Shown here in pieces: positions 8,901 to 19,322 of a stretch of 64,000 nucleotides of DNA; within the stretch, counting starts at the first letter, position 1, and every line of letters starts with the position of its first letter. Location: assembly GCA_025504975.1 (NCBI GenBank), contig JANUWI010000017.1, positions 930,001 to 994,000 on the forward strand, in the 5' to 3' direction. The notes beneath the pieces are model-generated. The model made no database searches and had not been told where the DNA came from. It saw nothing but the letters and a program-made list of their open reading frames with translations. The DNA is from Plenodomus lindquistii. Taxonomy: Eukaryota; Ascomycota; Dothideomycetes; Pleosporales; Leptosphaeriaceae. The position numbers and the translations under genes were made by a program.

Positions 8901-11528
8901 CTACCGAATCTCCTGAACCTCGCCCTCAACATCAACGACTCTATGCCCTGGACTAGGCGGCACATCCCCCGTCTCCCAAACCTTCTTCTCCGTCCCCAAC
9001 ACAAACACTATCTCTCCCCCATCCACCATAACATCCCCATGCTCAAACCAATTCCTATCCCACTCCACCCCATTAATCCTCACACTCTGCACATAATACC
9101 CCTCCTCCCCCCCACTATCCTTTAACCCCACCGCCCGAATCCTCACCACCTTATCATAACCAACACTAACACTCACATCCCCAAACCACGGACTCCCAAG
9201 TAAATAAACGCCCGTTGTAACAACCGGATAAATCCCCAACATCTGCCACACCAACCACGCATTCAGCGCCCCTGCATCGCTATTCCCCGGTATCCCATTA
9301 CTCCGCGTGTTGTAAAAGTCATTGGCGAGCTGACGACTCCGCTCCACGGATTTAAACTGCTTGTTGATGTAGTGGTAGAGATATGGGGTTTGGAAATCCG
9401 GCTCGTTGGCTACGTTGTTGATTGTTGTTATGCCTAGGCCGTTGACGCCGAGATTGACGCCGGATGTGTTGGGCTTGAAGACGTAGTCGAGGCGGGATTC
9501 GAAAAGTGTGGGACCGCCCATTAGGGTGATGATGCGGCGCATGTCGTGAGGGAGGACGAAGGAGTATTCTGGGGTGGGAGGTTAGTTGTCGTGTTTTCGA
9601 TGTTACGGTGGGTGACATTGAGAAGGGGGCTAACGTACCGAAAGCAGTGCCCTCGTAGCTCTCATCAGACCAGTTGCAGTCACCGCAGTTGGTGATGTTG
9701 TAGGTGCTGTGGAAGGAACCGTTCGCGTATCTTGGCATGACGAAGCCGGTGAAGTTGCGGCTTGTGGCGCTGGCGTCCCAGCTTAATTGCCAGCCGGATG
9801 AGCGACGGAGATATTTCTCTTGGTCTTCTGGGGCCTCGCCGGCGGCAATTTGACTGACGGCGAAGTCGTTGAGGGAGTATTCCACCGTCTTGGAGACTGC
9901 GCGGGTATTGCGGTCCGCAGACACATAGCCTAGTGGAATCCAGTCGTCCAGCGCTGAGCGACCTTCTTTTAGGGAGCCTTGCGGATCCACGGGGTTCTGG
10001 TCGAAGAGTGGAAGGACTTCAGCGTTCTTCTTGACTGCCGCGTAGCCTTCGGTCCAGTTGATCTTGCCTCGTAGACCCTTGACGTATGCATCCGCGAGAA
10101 CGTTGTCCACGTTCGAGCCGCCTTGTACCAAGCCGTTGTAGTTGCCAGATCGACCATCAGGTAAGTAGCCCTCATGCTTGAACATATCAATCAGCGATCG
10201 AATCATCGATTCATAGTATGCAGGCTGTATGAGATGCCACAACGAGACCTGGTTACGAAACAGATCCCACATAGTGTAGAAGTCGTCCCATGACGGCTCA
10301 TCGGATTCCCAGAGTGGGTTCTCGCCGATTCGCTCGCTCGGTATGAGATGCATGAAGTAAAGGCTGGAGTATAAAAGCGTGAGTCTGGTCTTGTTGGCGG
10401 CTGCGCTGATGTCGACGCGGATTTTAGAGAAGACATCCCGATTCCATTCGTCTCTCGCGACTTGAGCGGTGTCTTCAATGGACCACGAAAGCTCGGCGTT
10501 CTTGTACGCACATGCTTTTTCGACAGACATGAAGGAGATACCCACTCGCGACTTCACATTCTCCGTGTTACTCCATGTGAAGACGGCCCCAACGCGATCG
10601 TTCAGTGGCCCTGAGCGCGCAGAGGATCCAGTGTAAGTTGGCCTAGGTACCACACCACCGTTGTCGAATGTGCGGAAATGACGGCTAACGGGAAACGTGT
10701 TTCTTCCTTTGAATGCTTTCCCTTGATCAGGTGGGCTGTCGAACTCGCCGCATACATACACCGTAGCCGGAGCGCCGATGTTCCATCCTCCAGCAATAGA
10801 AGTATAGCCCGTGTAGATGCTTGAATTTGGCTGGATCTCAATCTCCCCACCAGTATAGAATTGAGAGTCCCACGAACGGGTGGGATGCGGCAGATAATGC
10901 GAGAAATCGACCAGCACATGACTTTCAGATGTTGCCGGAAACGTGTATTGATATAGCCCTGCGTGTCGCGATGCCGAGACCTCCACTGTGACACCAGCTT
11001 CGAAGTGTGTACGGAAGTAGCCTACTTGCGCTACATCGTCGCCGACCTGTGACCTTCTGAGCACCGAGGATGCAGTATTCCAGTGGACTTACCCTAGTCT
11101 GCCAGTATGTTCGATTATCTAGCAAGTTTGTATCCCCATCAATACTCGTCAACGGCATCTGCGCAGGAAACCCATACTTAGGACCGCCCCCTGTGCCCGA
11201 TACATGCATCAGGCTGATTCCGGTAACGTGACCTTTAGGCGTGTATCCGCCATTGAGCGCGCTCTGGTTGATGGGCTCTTCGTACGTATCGATTCCAAGT
11301 TTGACCATACCGAATGGCACGGCACCGCCGACAAAGACGTCACCGCCGCCATCTAGGCTATGTTAAACCCAGGTAGATAGTAGAGTCATGTTGTGCCGAC
11401 TTACATGCGTACCCTGGGATTGCACCCTCGGAACCGATGAATGGATTTACAAACTGCGCATAGTCCGCAACGTGAGCACCGATTTGACATGCCAGCGCAA
11501 GGACCACTATCAATCCAATGGTGGACAT
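8901..11528 (-). CDS. Secreted glycoside hydrolase family 92 alpha-mannosidase
   Basis: Four exons (11405..11528, 11093..11352, 9639..11046, 8901..9568) give 819 residues; introns are 52, 46 and 70 nt. The protein begins with a signal peptide (MSTIGLIVVLALACQIGA). The mature N-terminus holds YAQFVNPFIGSEG and GGGDVFVGGAVPFGMVKLG, the usual GH92 opening. The catalytic half shows SWDDFYTMWDLFRNQ near residue 380, QGGSNVDNVLADAY near 430, CNWSDESYEGTAFEY near 595 and GNSDAGALNAW near 692. GH92 enzymes are calcium-dependent exo-alpha-mannosidases, mostly alpha-1,2, acting on N- or O-linked mannans. In the best-studied members the last motif is GNDDxG; here one Asp is Ser, so the exact linkage specificity is open. 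Expected location is extracellular or wall. Confidence 0.9.
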
Positions 11529-12043
11529 TGTGGGCGTGGTGGTGGTGTTGTGGCTTCAAAACTGAATGTGCTAATTAAACAAACAGACATTTGCACATCA
11601 CGGTACATGCTACCCCGCACACACGCATCGACTTCCCTAGGAGCTGCTTCTTGGTCGTAGATTTCGAGGCCTGATGTTACATTGATAAGCGATCCTTCAT
11701 CCTCGGGTATGACGTCGTGCACGACCCCTCCTTCTCCTTCTGGTACCTGCCAAGATCTCGAAGTACAATGTTGAATCGCACCGCTGGTATGATGATTGAA
11801 AATTCCAAAGTACTTCACACAGTTGTATAGCTTCCTCGAAGTAAAATCGCAGACACTCAAACATTTTACTTTCCGTTCTCATGGCAAACATGCTACACAA
11901 TACAATGCAAATGGAGAACATTACATCGATCGAAAAGATATACCCGTGGACAGAATCAAGCCAGAAGGATGAGAATGAATATAGTACATAAAAGTCTTAC
12001 ATGTGATTTGGACCAAGGACCCTCGTCCTGCTCCTTGCATCCT
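11529..12043. other. Intergenic
   Basis: Promoter side of the GH92 gene and 3' flank of the rhodopsin-domain gene, both on the minus strand. No coding signal. Confidence 0.4.
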
Positions 12044-14017
12044 TCACAACGGCAGCCTCCCCTCCCTAAGCATTTGCACAGGCGGAAGCAACTCATGTTT
12101 TGGAACACCACGAGCAGTATGCGAGATGACAAAATCGGGCACGATCTTCTGGCTGGACGTAAATGGCGTCAGGCACCGATGTCCCCTCACATGACCTCCG
12201 GGCGAAACATTGCCAGAGCTGCCAAAGAAGTTGTTGAGCGCGGCGCCCATGGGAGAGTTAAGATCTTGTATTGAATCTGGCCGAATTTGATGTTTCGCCA
12301 GGCTCGAAAGTGGGTGGGTGGTGGGTGGTGGAGATGTGAGCTTGGGTGTCGTGCTGATCTTGGCAGGCTGTACAGTATTCGGTGCGGAAGGAGGCGTGAG
12401 TGTGGTCAGTAGGGGACTGACGAAGCCACTTGATGGCATGGTTGATAGTAAGGAACTGTCGTAGGTGATAAGTGGTGAGGTGGAAGGTTCCTGGCAGGAT
12501 TGCGGCGAGCGAGAGCCTGCTCCTTGTGAGGGGAAGAGGGAGAAACGGCCGGTTCGAGGAATGTCTTGCTTTGTAGATTTAAAACAAATATCTTCTGATG
12601 CAGAACTGGACGAAGGGGCTTTCGGTCGAGGAGAAGGTGGCTTCCTTGGCGCAAGGAAAGGCTGAGGTGATGCGCAGGTGGGCGACAACGCGAATGAGCT
12701 TGCGGTGCAAGAGCTGAGCATGTCAGACTCTGGCATTCTTTGCGCAAGAGGCATGCTGATGCATAGTCCGTTCTTGCTCGACGATCGGAGAGATGAGCTG
12801 TGAACCGTTAAAGGCGTCGTTGGGCTCATTGGCCGTGGTGGGGCGAGATGAGGTGTGGAGAACGAGATGGGCTTGTAGTCATTATCAACAGCGTCCTGGG
12901 GTTCCGTGGAGTCACGCGGACCGCACGACTGATGCCTTCTGGACCAAAGTGAGGATACAATACGCATGTAGCTCTCATCCAAGTGATGTTTCTTGCGCTT
13001 GACAGATTCTGATCTCGACAAGTTACCTTCGATGGATCGAATCAAAGGTAGCATATATGGGACGAACGCTGTGATGACGCTAAGACAGACTTGGACCTGC
13101 GTGATGATTGTGGGTAGCCAGAGTCGGAATTGAGGTTGACCATGCGGCGTCGACGGATAGAGCCACATGAGACGAAGTATGGCGGTGCATATAACGAGTG
13201 CCCGAGGCGCGAAACAAACAAGCATGGTGAGCTTGGGCAACGCACTGACTTGAAGATACACGACAAATATCACAGATGTCGCAAGAACTAGAAGCTCGGT
13301 GGTGGTGTCGACTATGGAGTATATGATCCAGAAGGTTCGCTGTGTAAATCAGCAATCATGTTGCAGTCGTTCTTCGAGCGCGAAGAGGGGGCTGCGACCT
13401 GCGCCTGTAACAACTCAAGGTACGTACAGTGTTGAAGCACTGCAATCTTGCCGTATCCCATGGTCGAGGAAACGCGCATTGAAATGCGATCGCTAGTGTC
13501 GATGCGATACTCCACGCAAGAACGAAGCAGCCAAAGGTAAGCACGAAGCGGCGGTGCAGCCGTAGCCTCTTGAAGCCTCTGTAGAATATCAGAAGTAAAG
13601 ACATCTTGGCGAAACAAATGGCAGAGATATATAATATGTCAGAAGCGTAATGACCTTTCATGAAGATATTGGCCTGCTCGGTGGTCATTGTTTCTTGTGC
13701 ACCTAATCCTAGCGATGCAAGGATTATCGTGGTTATTGACAGCCCAACTGCTAATGCCTTGACATGTTAGACTAGTGTCACAATGATAAATTTGGGAGGC
13801 TTACAGTAGCCGCAAGGGCGAAGCCGTCATCAACAGCAAGTCTTCGAATAGTTACAGCCATAATGGCTTGCCGAGCAGCAAACGCAACGACGGTGATGAG
13901 CATCAGCGTCCATGATGTCGTCGTGATAGCCGGCGTGTGGTCCGCCCTTGGCAGCAAACCCTTACGGGCCACTCGATATGCTATTGGAAACTCCATAGTG
14001 GTGAAACGAGAGATCAC
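12044..14017 (-). CDS. Rhodopsin-domain (PTH11-related) seven-helix membrane protein
   Basis: Three exons (13805..14017, 13428..13757, 12044..13339), phase-0 introns of 47 and 88 nt, product 612 residues. A downstream Met (MEFPIAYRVARK) is an alternative start. The first half contains the helices of the fungal rhodopsin domain (PF20684 type): WTLMLITVVAFAARQAIM, RRLAVDDGFALAAT (the conserved D-D at the helix 2 edge), ALAVGLSITTIILASLGLG, DILYISAICFAKMSLLLIF, RRFVLTFGCFVLAWSIAST, RTFWIIYSIVDTTTELLVLA and a last helix before RSIEGN. No CFEM domain precedes it. The second half (about residues 330-612) is a Ser/Pro-rich cytosolic tail. Such proteins are candidate G-protein-coupled receptors, but the ligand is unknown. 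Confidence 0.85.
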
Positions 14018-15365
14018 AAAGGCAAAAGAAAATGATGAAATATCCGACCCGATGTGAAACGCGAACAGAAATGCAAAGATGAATCAGGTTCAGGAAGTCG
14101 CACGCCGTGATACCATAAGCATAGTAACACTGGCCCCAAATGAAAGAGAAGATCAAACCTGATATGTACTTGCATACTCAAGACTGGACATTGGATTGTC
14201 ATAGCCCCGTTCCTCAGAGTAAGCATGCATTCAAAATACATGCACGAAGACTGTTCGCGGATTCCAGGATGTTTCCAGAGACAGGGACGATTGCAAGATG
14301 TTCCAACCTTAGATCATGATAGCAATTTTGGTCGCGGCTCACCACGATCACCCCAGCTCCTTCTCTAGTGTTGATAATTTTTAGGGTACGACTTAGGAGT
14401 AGACGCACATGGTTCTTGAGATCCTACGAACCAGAGGTCTTAGTGATAAGGAACATCGCTGTGGTGCAGTAGTAAGCGACATGCGCGAGGCGAGATACGT
14501 CGCGTCATGTATCTATACTTGGGTTCATTAGCCGCTGGCGATTGAAGAGGACGGACGGGGAAAAGGATGATGGCGTGGCCGACATGCAGGTTCCGACTGG
14601 GATCTTGCGGCGTTGGGCGGGCGGGCGCCTTTCCCGTTCGACGTTTCCGTTGAAGTGCGCATAAACCATCACCAAACTACCGCACCTCAAGGATACCATT
14701 GGCTGGATGGACAAAAAGGCTTTTTGATTCGTATCGGGATTCGAATCATAGGAAGAGTGCCAAATATGTTAAAGCTGTATTCGGGTTTTGTGCGTCATAC
14801 GACACTTCGCCCGAGGCAGTGGTATCAGTACATTAACCGGCCTTGCGATACCAAATTTTCAGCGTACCTGAAATAGCCTGGATCACCGTTGGAACATGGA
14901 TCAGGCTTACCCGGCAGGTACTGAGAGCCAAACAATGAGTGGAAGGTGGCGGTAGGGCAGTTGCGGTGCGAAAATGATTTGCGATGATTTGACACGTACT
15001 GACCTATCTGCGGTAGCTGATGAGGGCAATAGAACGAGCAGCGTGTAGTACTTGTAGTGACCGAAACTTGAGGGTTGAACACAGGTAGACAAGGCGGTTC
15101 TGCACAATGCGGGGCCTTGCCCATGGTACGCCTAAGTCACGCTGGGGATCGTGTTTAGATTAGTTCCAAGTGTCGTTGATTCATCGAATGACGGATGGAT
15201 TCCCACTTCAGCAGCTCATTCAAGCACAGTGCTCCAATGCATTGTTGGAAGATAGAAGCTATATTATATGTGTGAAGTGTAGTGATTCCTGAAGATGCGC
15301 ATTACATAACTGTGAAACTAGAGTCGTCGCTGTTTGGGTATATGAGGTAGACGACGAAGGTTCCT
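14018..15365. other. Intergenic, 1.3 kb
   Basis: Long spacer upstream of the rhodopsin-domain gene. Only short frames without start context or domain features; nothing supported. Confidence 0.4.
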
Positions 15366-16466
15366 CTACCCTTCGAACCCGGGCACCGATTCTATTTCAG
15401 GTACAGGCGTTGCTGCCACCTCAGATATAGGCGTCGTCTCCTGGCTAGGTGGTGATGAGACTGGCTGATAGGGGTTTGACTCGCTTGAAAAAGAGATCAC
15501 GGGCGCGTTGGATGCCCGTTGGTAAGGAGGCAGCGAAGTTGTAGCCGTTCTCACCGAAAATGGTGCATCTGCAACCCTGTAGGTGAAAACAATCGTGCCT
15601 GGTACCGCTCGTGTGCTCATATCTGGTTGACCCAAGGCAAAGTACGGTGTACACAGCGTAGCGGTACCTTGCATGTTGGTTTCATCCCACTGCACTGCCA
15701 CGCAGCCTCGGGCGGATTTACAATAAGAGAAGCACATATTGATGGACTCCATGTATAGAGACCTAGTGGGGGATGACGGGGTCGAGCCTTGTCGTCCACA
15801 ATATACGTTCCCTTCACCGATGTCGAAGCTTTGGTAAAGCCCATCCGTCAGCCCACCGCATAGTGCTTTAGGCGTTGACATTGGCGAAGGCTGTGACGTT
15901 GTTGGTGACACCTTCAGATCTGGCTTGGATGACACGGACGCAACTGCCTGACTTGGCGTAGCGGTAGGTGTGTTCTGAACTGATGAACTCGATACCTGCG
16001 GGCATGCTGGTGTACACGGTACTATGTTGTAGGTCATTGTGAGGGGAACACTACTCGAGGGTCTGGATGAGCTTATGGACTCTGATGGCGCACCATCGCA
16101 AGTACCGAAAGCAGACTGGCAGCCTGCTTTACAATAATCCTTTCTCGTGCCGCACTAAGAGGATTAGCAACTGAGTAACTGAGTCCCCGGATGAATGATT
16201 AGAAACTTACCTATCCATACTGCGAGCAACAACCGCCATGGATTGAGCCTTTGCATGAGCGGTTATTGTACTTTGCATATGGTAGTCAGGCCATGCGCTT
16301 GTCTCGATGTCTTGGTCCAGTAGTCATAACCGACGTTGCACGGTTGAAACTCACTTTCTTCAATGACAAGAGCTTTTCGATGGCGCCGACAAAATGAGAG
16401 ATGAAACAAAAGCACCGCGACGCAGAGGGCAATGAAGAGGTTGACCTTGAACAGCGGGCTATGCAT
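15366..16466 (-). pseudogene. Damaged hevein-like / apple-like extracellular protein gene
   Basis: Pieces of one architecture are visible. A signal-anchor-like start (MHSPLFKVNLFIALCVAVLL) is followed by a type-1 chitin-binding (hevein) module split by an intron: exon 16211..16270 encodes YNNRSCKGSIHGGCCSQYG, and the next exon (from 16154) resumes CGTRKDYCKAGCQSAFGTC. Then come a Ser/Thr/Pro linker, a CGGLTDGLYQSF to CFSYCKSARGCVAVQW region resembling a PAN/apple module, and a Pro-rich tail. The intron at 16155..16210 has good signals, but the codon at the splice border, expected Tyr in QYGYCG, reads TAG. The N-terminal exon also does not reach the hevein frame without a frame change near 16271. 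I call it a pseudogene; an unusual splice pattern could still rescue it. Confidence 0.55.
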
Positions 16467-16605
16467 GCAAGCTAACCCCAGATAGCGTTAGCGTGACATT
16501 TAGCCGAGGCTGATGTCATCCGCGTCTCAAATGCACTTGTCACGACACCACGACGACTTCATTCGATATTCCATTTCGCCAGCCATCCAGACGCATCATT
16601 TCGTG

Positions 16606-18354
16606 ATGGTAGCTTCTAAGCTATCAAGATATTTCTTCCTCGCTGGAGCGGCTCTGACCAGTGCGGGGAACCATGTCCAACCAGATTGTACCTCCGGCAG
16701 CTTCAGGCTTGACAACATCGCACCCGGCATTGCGGTCTTGTCTATCGAAGCAAAACAACAGCTTGACTATACTAGCTATGGCGCTGGGCCACAGCCTCCT
16801 GTGGAGGGTCTGAACTTCTGTCAAGTCCAAGTATTCTTGACCCACCAGACTTCGGATGACGTCGCTCTCGGCTTCGACGACACACATGACAGGGTGTTGG
16901 TAGAAGTGTGGCTGCCATTGGCCTCAGAAGATTGGAACGGCAGATTTTTGGCCACAGGTGGGGCTGGATTCACAACCGGCATGTTCGATGCACAGTTGGG
17001 CGTTGCTCTGCAAGATGGCTGGGCTGCAGTTTCTACAGACGGAGGACACGATGCCAATGATTCAGCAGTAGGCGATGCGTCATGGGCTTTGAACGAAGAC
17101 AGAAGCATCAACTGGCATTTGCTTCAAAATTTCGCATCTCGTTCCATCGTAGAGCAGATCCCGATTGGGAAGCGCATCACAGAACAGTACTACGGTGTAA
17201 AGCCACATCACACCTACTGGAATGGATGTTCTACGGGAGGACGTCAGGGCTACGCTATAGCCCAGAAGTACCCGCATCTGGTCGATGGGATTTTGGCGAA
17301 CGCGCCCGCTATTAGCTTCACCGACCTTGTGACTTCTGAAATGTGGCCCCAGCTCAGGATGTTGATGTCTGATACCTATCTATCTAACTGCGAGCTGGCC
17401 TACTATCAAGAAAGGGTAGTTGAGGCTTGTGACAGCTTGGATGGGGTGCTTGATGGCATCGTAGAGGATCCAGAGCTGTGCAAGTTCGATACGTACTCTC
17501 TTGTAGGTGATGGACGGACCTTTTGGTGCGATGGTCTGGAGACCGTGTTTACAAAGGAGATGGCTCGTATCATATCTGAAATCCATCAAGGTCCAGGATC
17601 ATCACCCTCCCAAACATTCTTCCCCGGTCTGGCGTACAGTGTCCCCATGAGCACACTCGCCAATATTACAGTCTCTGAAGATGGCCTTCGTTCCCAAAAC
17701 CCATTCCCCATCTCCGCGAGCTGGCTGAGACATCTGGTTCTCAAAGATCCCACCTACAATCTCAGTCTGCTAACGGACGTCGATGAATACCTCAAGATGT
17801 TTGGTCGCGCAAGCTCCGAATTTGGTGGCTTACTCAACACAGATGATCCAGACCTTTCTGCATTGGAAACCTCGGGAACGAAGATGATCACATGGCATGG
17901 GCTCCACGACCAGATGATCCCGTACCAGAACACAGTCTTGTATCGCCAGAAGGTCGAAGGCGTGATGGGTGGAGCACACAGAGTTGATGAATATTTCCGC
18001 CTGTTCCTCGCACCTGGCGTGGGCCACTGTGGCGGCGGGATCGGAGCTCAACTCAAACGCCCACTCGAAGCGCTGGTTGACTGGGTAGAAAATGATACAC
18101 CACCCGAGACGCTAGAAGCGGAGATGTTTGATGCTAAGGGAGAGCTCGTGACAAAAGACCTTTGCGCTTGGCCAGCCAAGTCGAAGTACATGGGTATAGG
18201 GAGCGCAAAAAGAGCGTCGAGCTGGAGCTGTGTGGGTGGTACCGAGCGGCCATCCACGGCGGAGGATGAGCCAAGATCAGGCCATGCGCAGAGGATCATG
18301 AACGATATAGTGAGCCGGTTCGAAGGGCTCGACATGGGCTTGACCATCGGCTGA
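16606..18354 (+). CDS. Secreted tannase/feruloyl-esterase-family hydrolase
   Basis: Single exon, 582 residues from the ATG that begins a signal peptide (MVASKLSRYFFLAGAALTSA). The frame also opens 93 bases upstream, but that extension lacks secretion features. Catalytic residues of the family are all present. The nucleophile is Ser209 in NGCSTGGRQ, the acid is Asp435 in WHGLHDQMIPY and the base is His474 in GVGHCGGG. Cys208 and Cys475 form the CS-D-HC pair that ties the triad together. The lid calcium loop is recognisable as CDSLDGVLDGIVEDPELC. These enzymes cleave gallate or hydroxycinnamate esters of plant phenolics and polysaccharides; which substrate applies cannot be told. It sits next to another secreted esterase. 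Confidence 0.9.
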   Translation: MVASKLSRYFFLAGAALTSAGNHVQPDCTSGSFRLDNIAPGIAVLSIEAKQQLDYTSYGAGPQPPVEGLNFCQVQVFLTHQTSDDVALGFDDTHDRVLVEVWLPLASEDWNGRFLATGGAGFTTGMFDAQLGVALQDGWAAVSTDGGHDANDSAVGDASWALNEDRSINWHLLQNFASRSIVEQIPIGKRITEQYYGVKPHHTYWNGCSTGGRQGYAIAQKYPHLVDGILANAPAISFTDLVTSEMWPQLRMLMSDTYLSNCELAYYQERVVEACDSLDGVLDGIVEDPELCKFDTYSLVGDGRTFWCDGLETVFTKEMARIISEIHQGPGSSPSQTFFPGLAYSVPMSTLANITVSEDGLRSQNPFPISASWLRHLVLKDPTYNLSLLTDVDEYLKMFGRASSEFGGLLNTDDPDLSALETSGTKMITWHGLHDQMIPYQNTVLYRQKVEGVMGGAHRVDEYFRLFLAPGVGHCGGGIGAQLKRPLEALVDWVENDTPPETLEAEMFDAKGELVTKDLCAWPAKSKYMGIGSAKRASSWSCVGGTERPSTAEDEPRSGHAQRIMNDIVSRFEGLDMGLTIG

Positions 18355-19322
18355 GGTACCAGAATGTCACAGCTAAGCTGTGTCGACAGTAAAGGGAGGG
18401 GTAAGCAATCTCCGTCATGATTGAGGTAAGCTCTGGTACGTGACTTTGTTTCGATATTCGCCCCCCACTGATCATTTGCAAGATTCGGATATCCTCATCA
18501 GATTCTCCAATGTCCTATTCATTATCAATCGGGACCAGGCGAATGCTGCCATGTATAAATCAATCACGTCAAGATACACCATCCACGGTCCATAAAGGCT
18601 ACTTGCCAGATGTCTCGCTTATCCCACGATCAAACGTTTTTGCTTTGAATCAATTTGTGGAGGCAATCCGCGAGTAGCTGATGACTTCATGAAAACATAA
18701 ATCTCACCACTCTCAGATATCTGGTAACCGTTGCCGCGAGCATCGACCCCCACCGAGAGTTCAAACCAGGAAGAATCTATCCTGATATCAAAGCTGTCTC
18801 AATATTTCTCATCCGATGGAGCTGTCCGTGACACTCCATATGAGCATGACCCTGGCGTTGTATTCCAGGAACAATGCGTACCACATTTGCTTTTCTTCAT
18901 CTAGTATGGATTTCGAGAGTGCGATGCTACAGAGCAACGGCGACGGGACCAATGGTTCCTGGTTTCACGTATTGGCATTGGAAATTGTGGATCTCTCATG
19001 AAAATAACAGTACAAGCAGAACTAGGCGAATAGAGTTCGCGGCCCTTTTAAACGTAAAGCCGTGACCTGGGATCTGGGTTGCTTGAATGAATCAAGCCTA
19101 TCGCAGATCTACGTTTGCCTGCCTATTCGGGAAAGGTTCGCGACTGTTTCTAGCGTTCGTCGTCATCTCGGCCCTACCCAAACGGCTGGCCTTATTTCTT
19201 ATCAAAAGGCTTGAATTACCAGCCCAAGTCTTGAATTCAGTCGTATGTTTACATTCATCTGACTTTCTCCTCACATAGCTGCGACTCTGGGTATGAACAT
19301 TGGTCTGTCCCTTCGCGACAAG
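18355..19322. other. Intergenic
   Basis: About 1 kb between the two esterase genes, on the same strand. No coding feature; presumed terminator and promoter. Confidence 0.4.

Noticed and set aside
14725..14760. Sequence with GATTCGAATC resembling a tRNA T-arm
   Set aside because: No matching acceptor, D- or anticodon arm could be folded around it.
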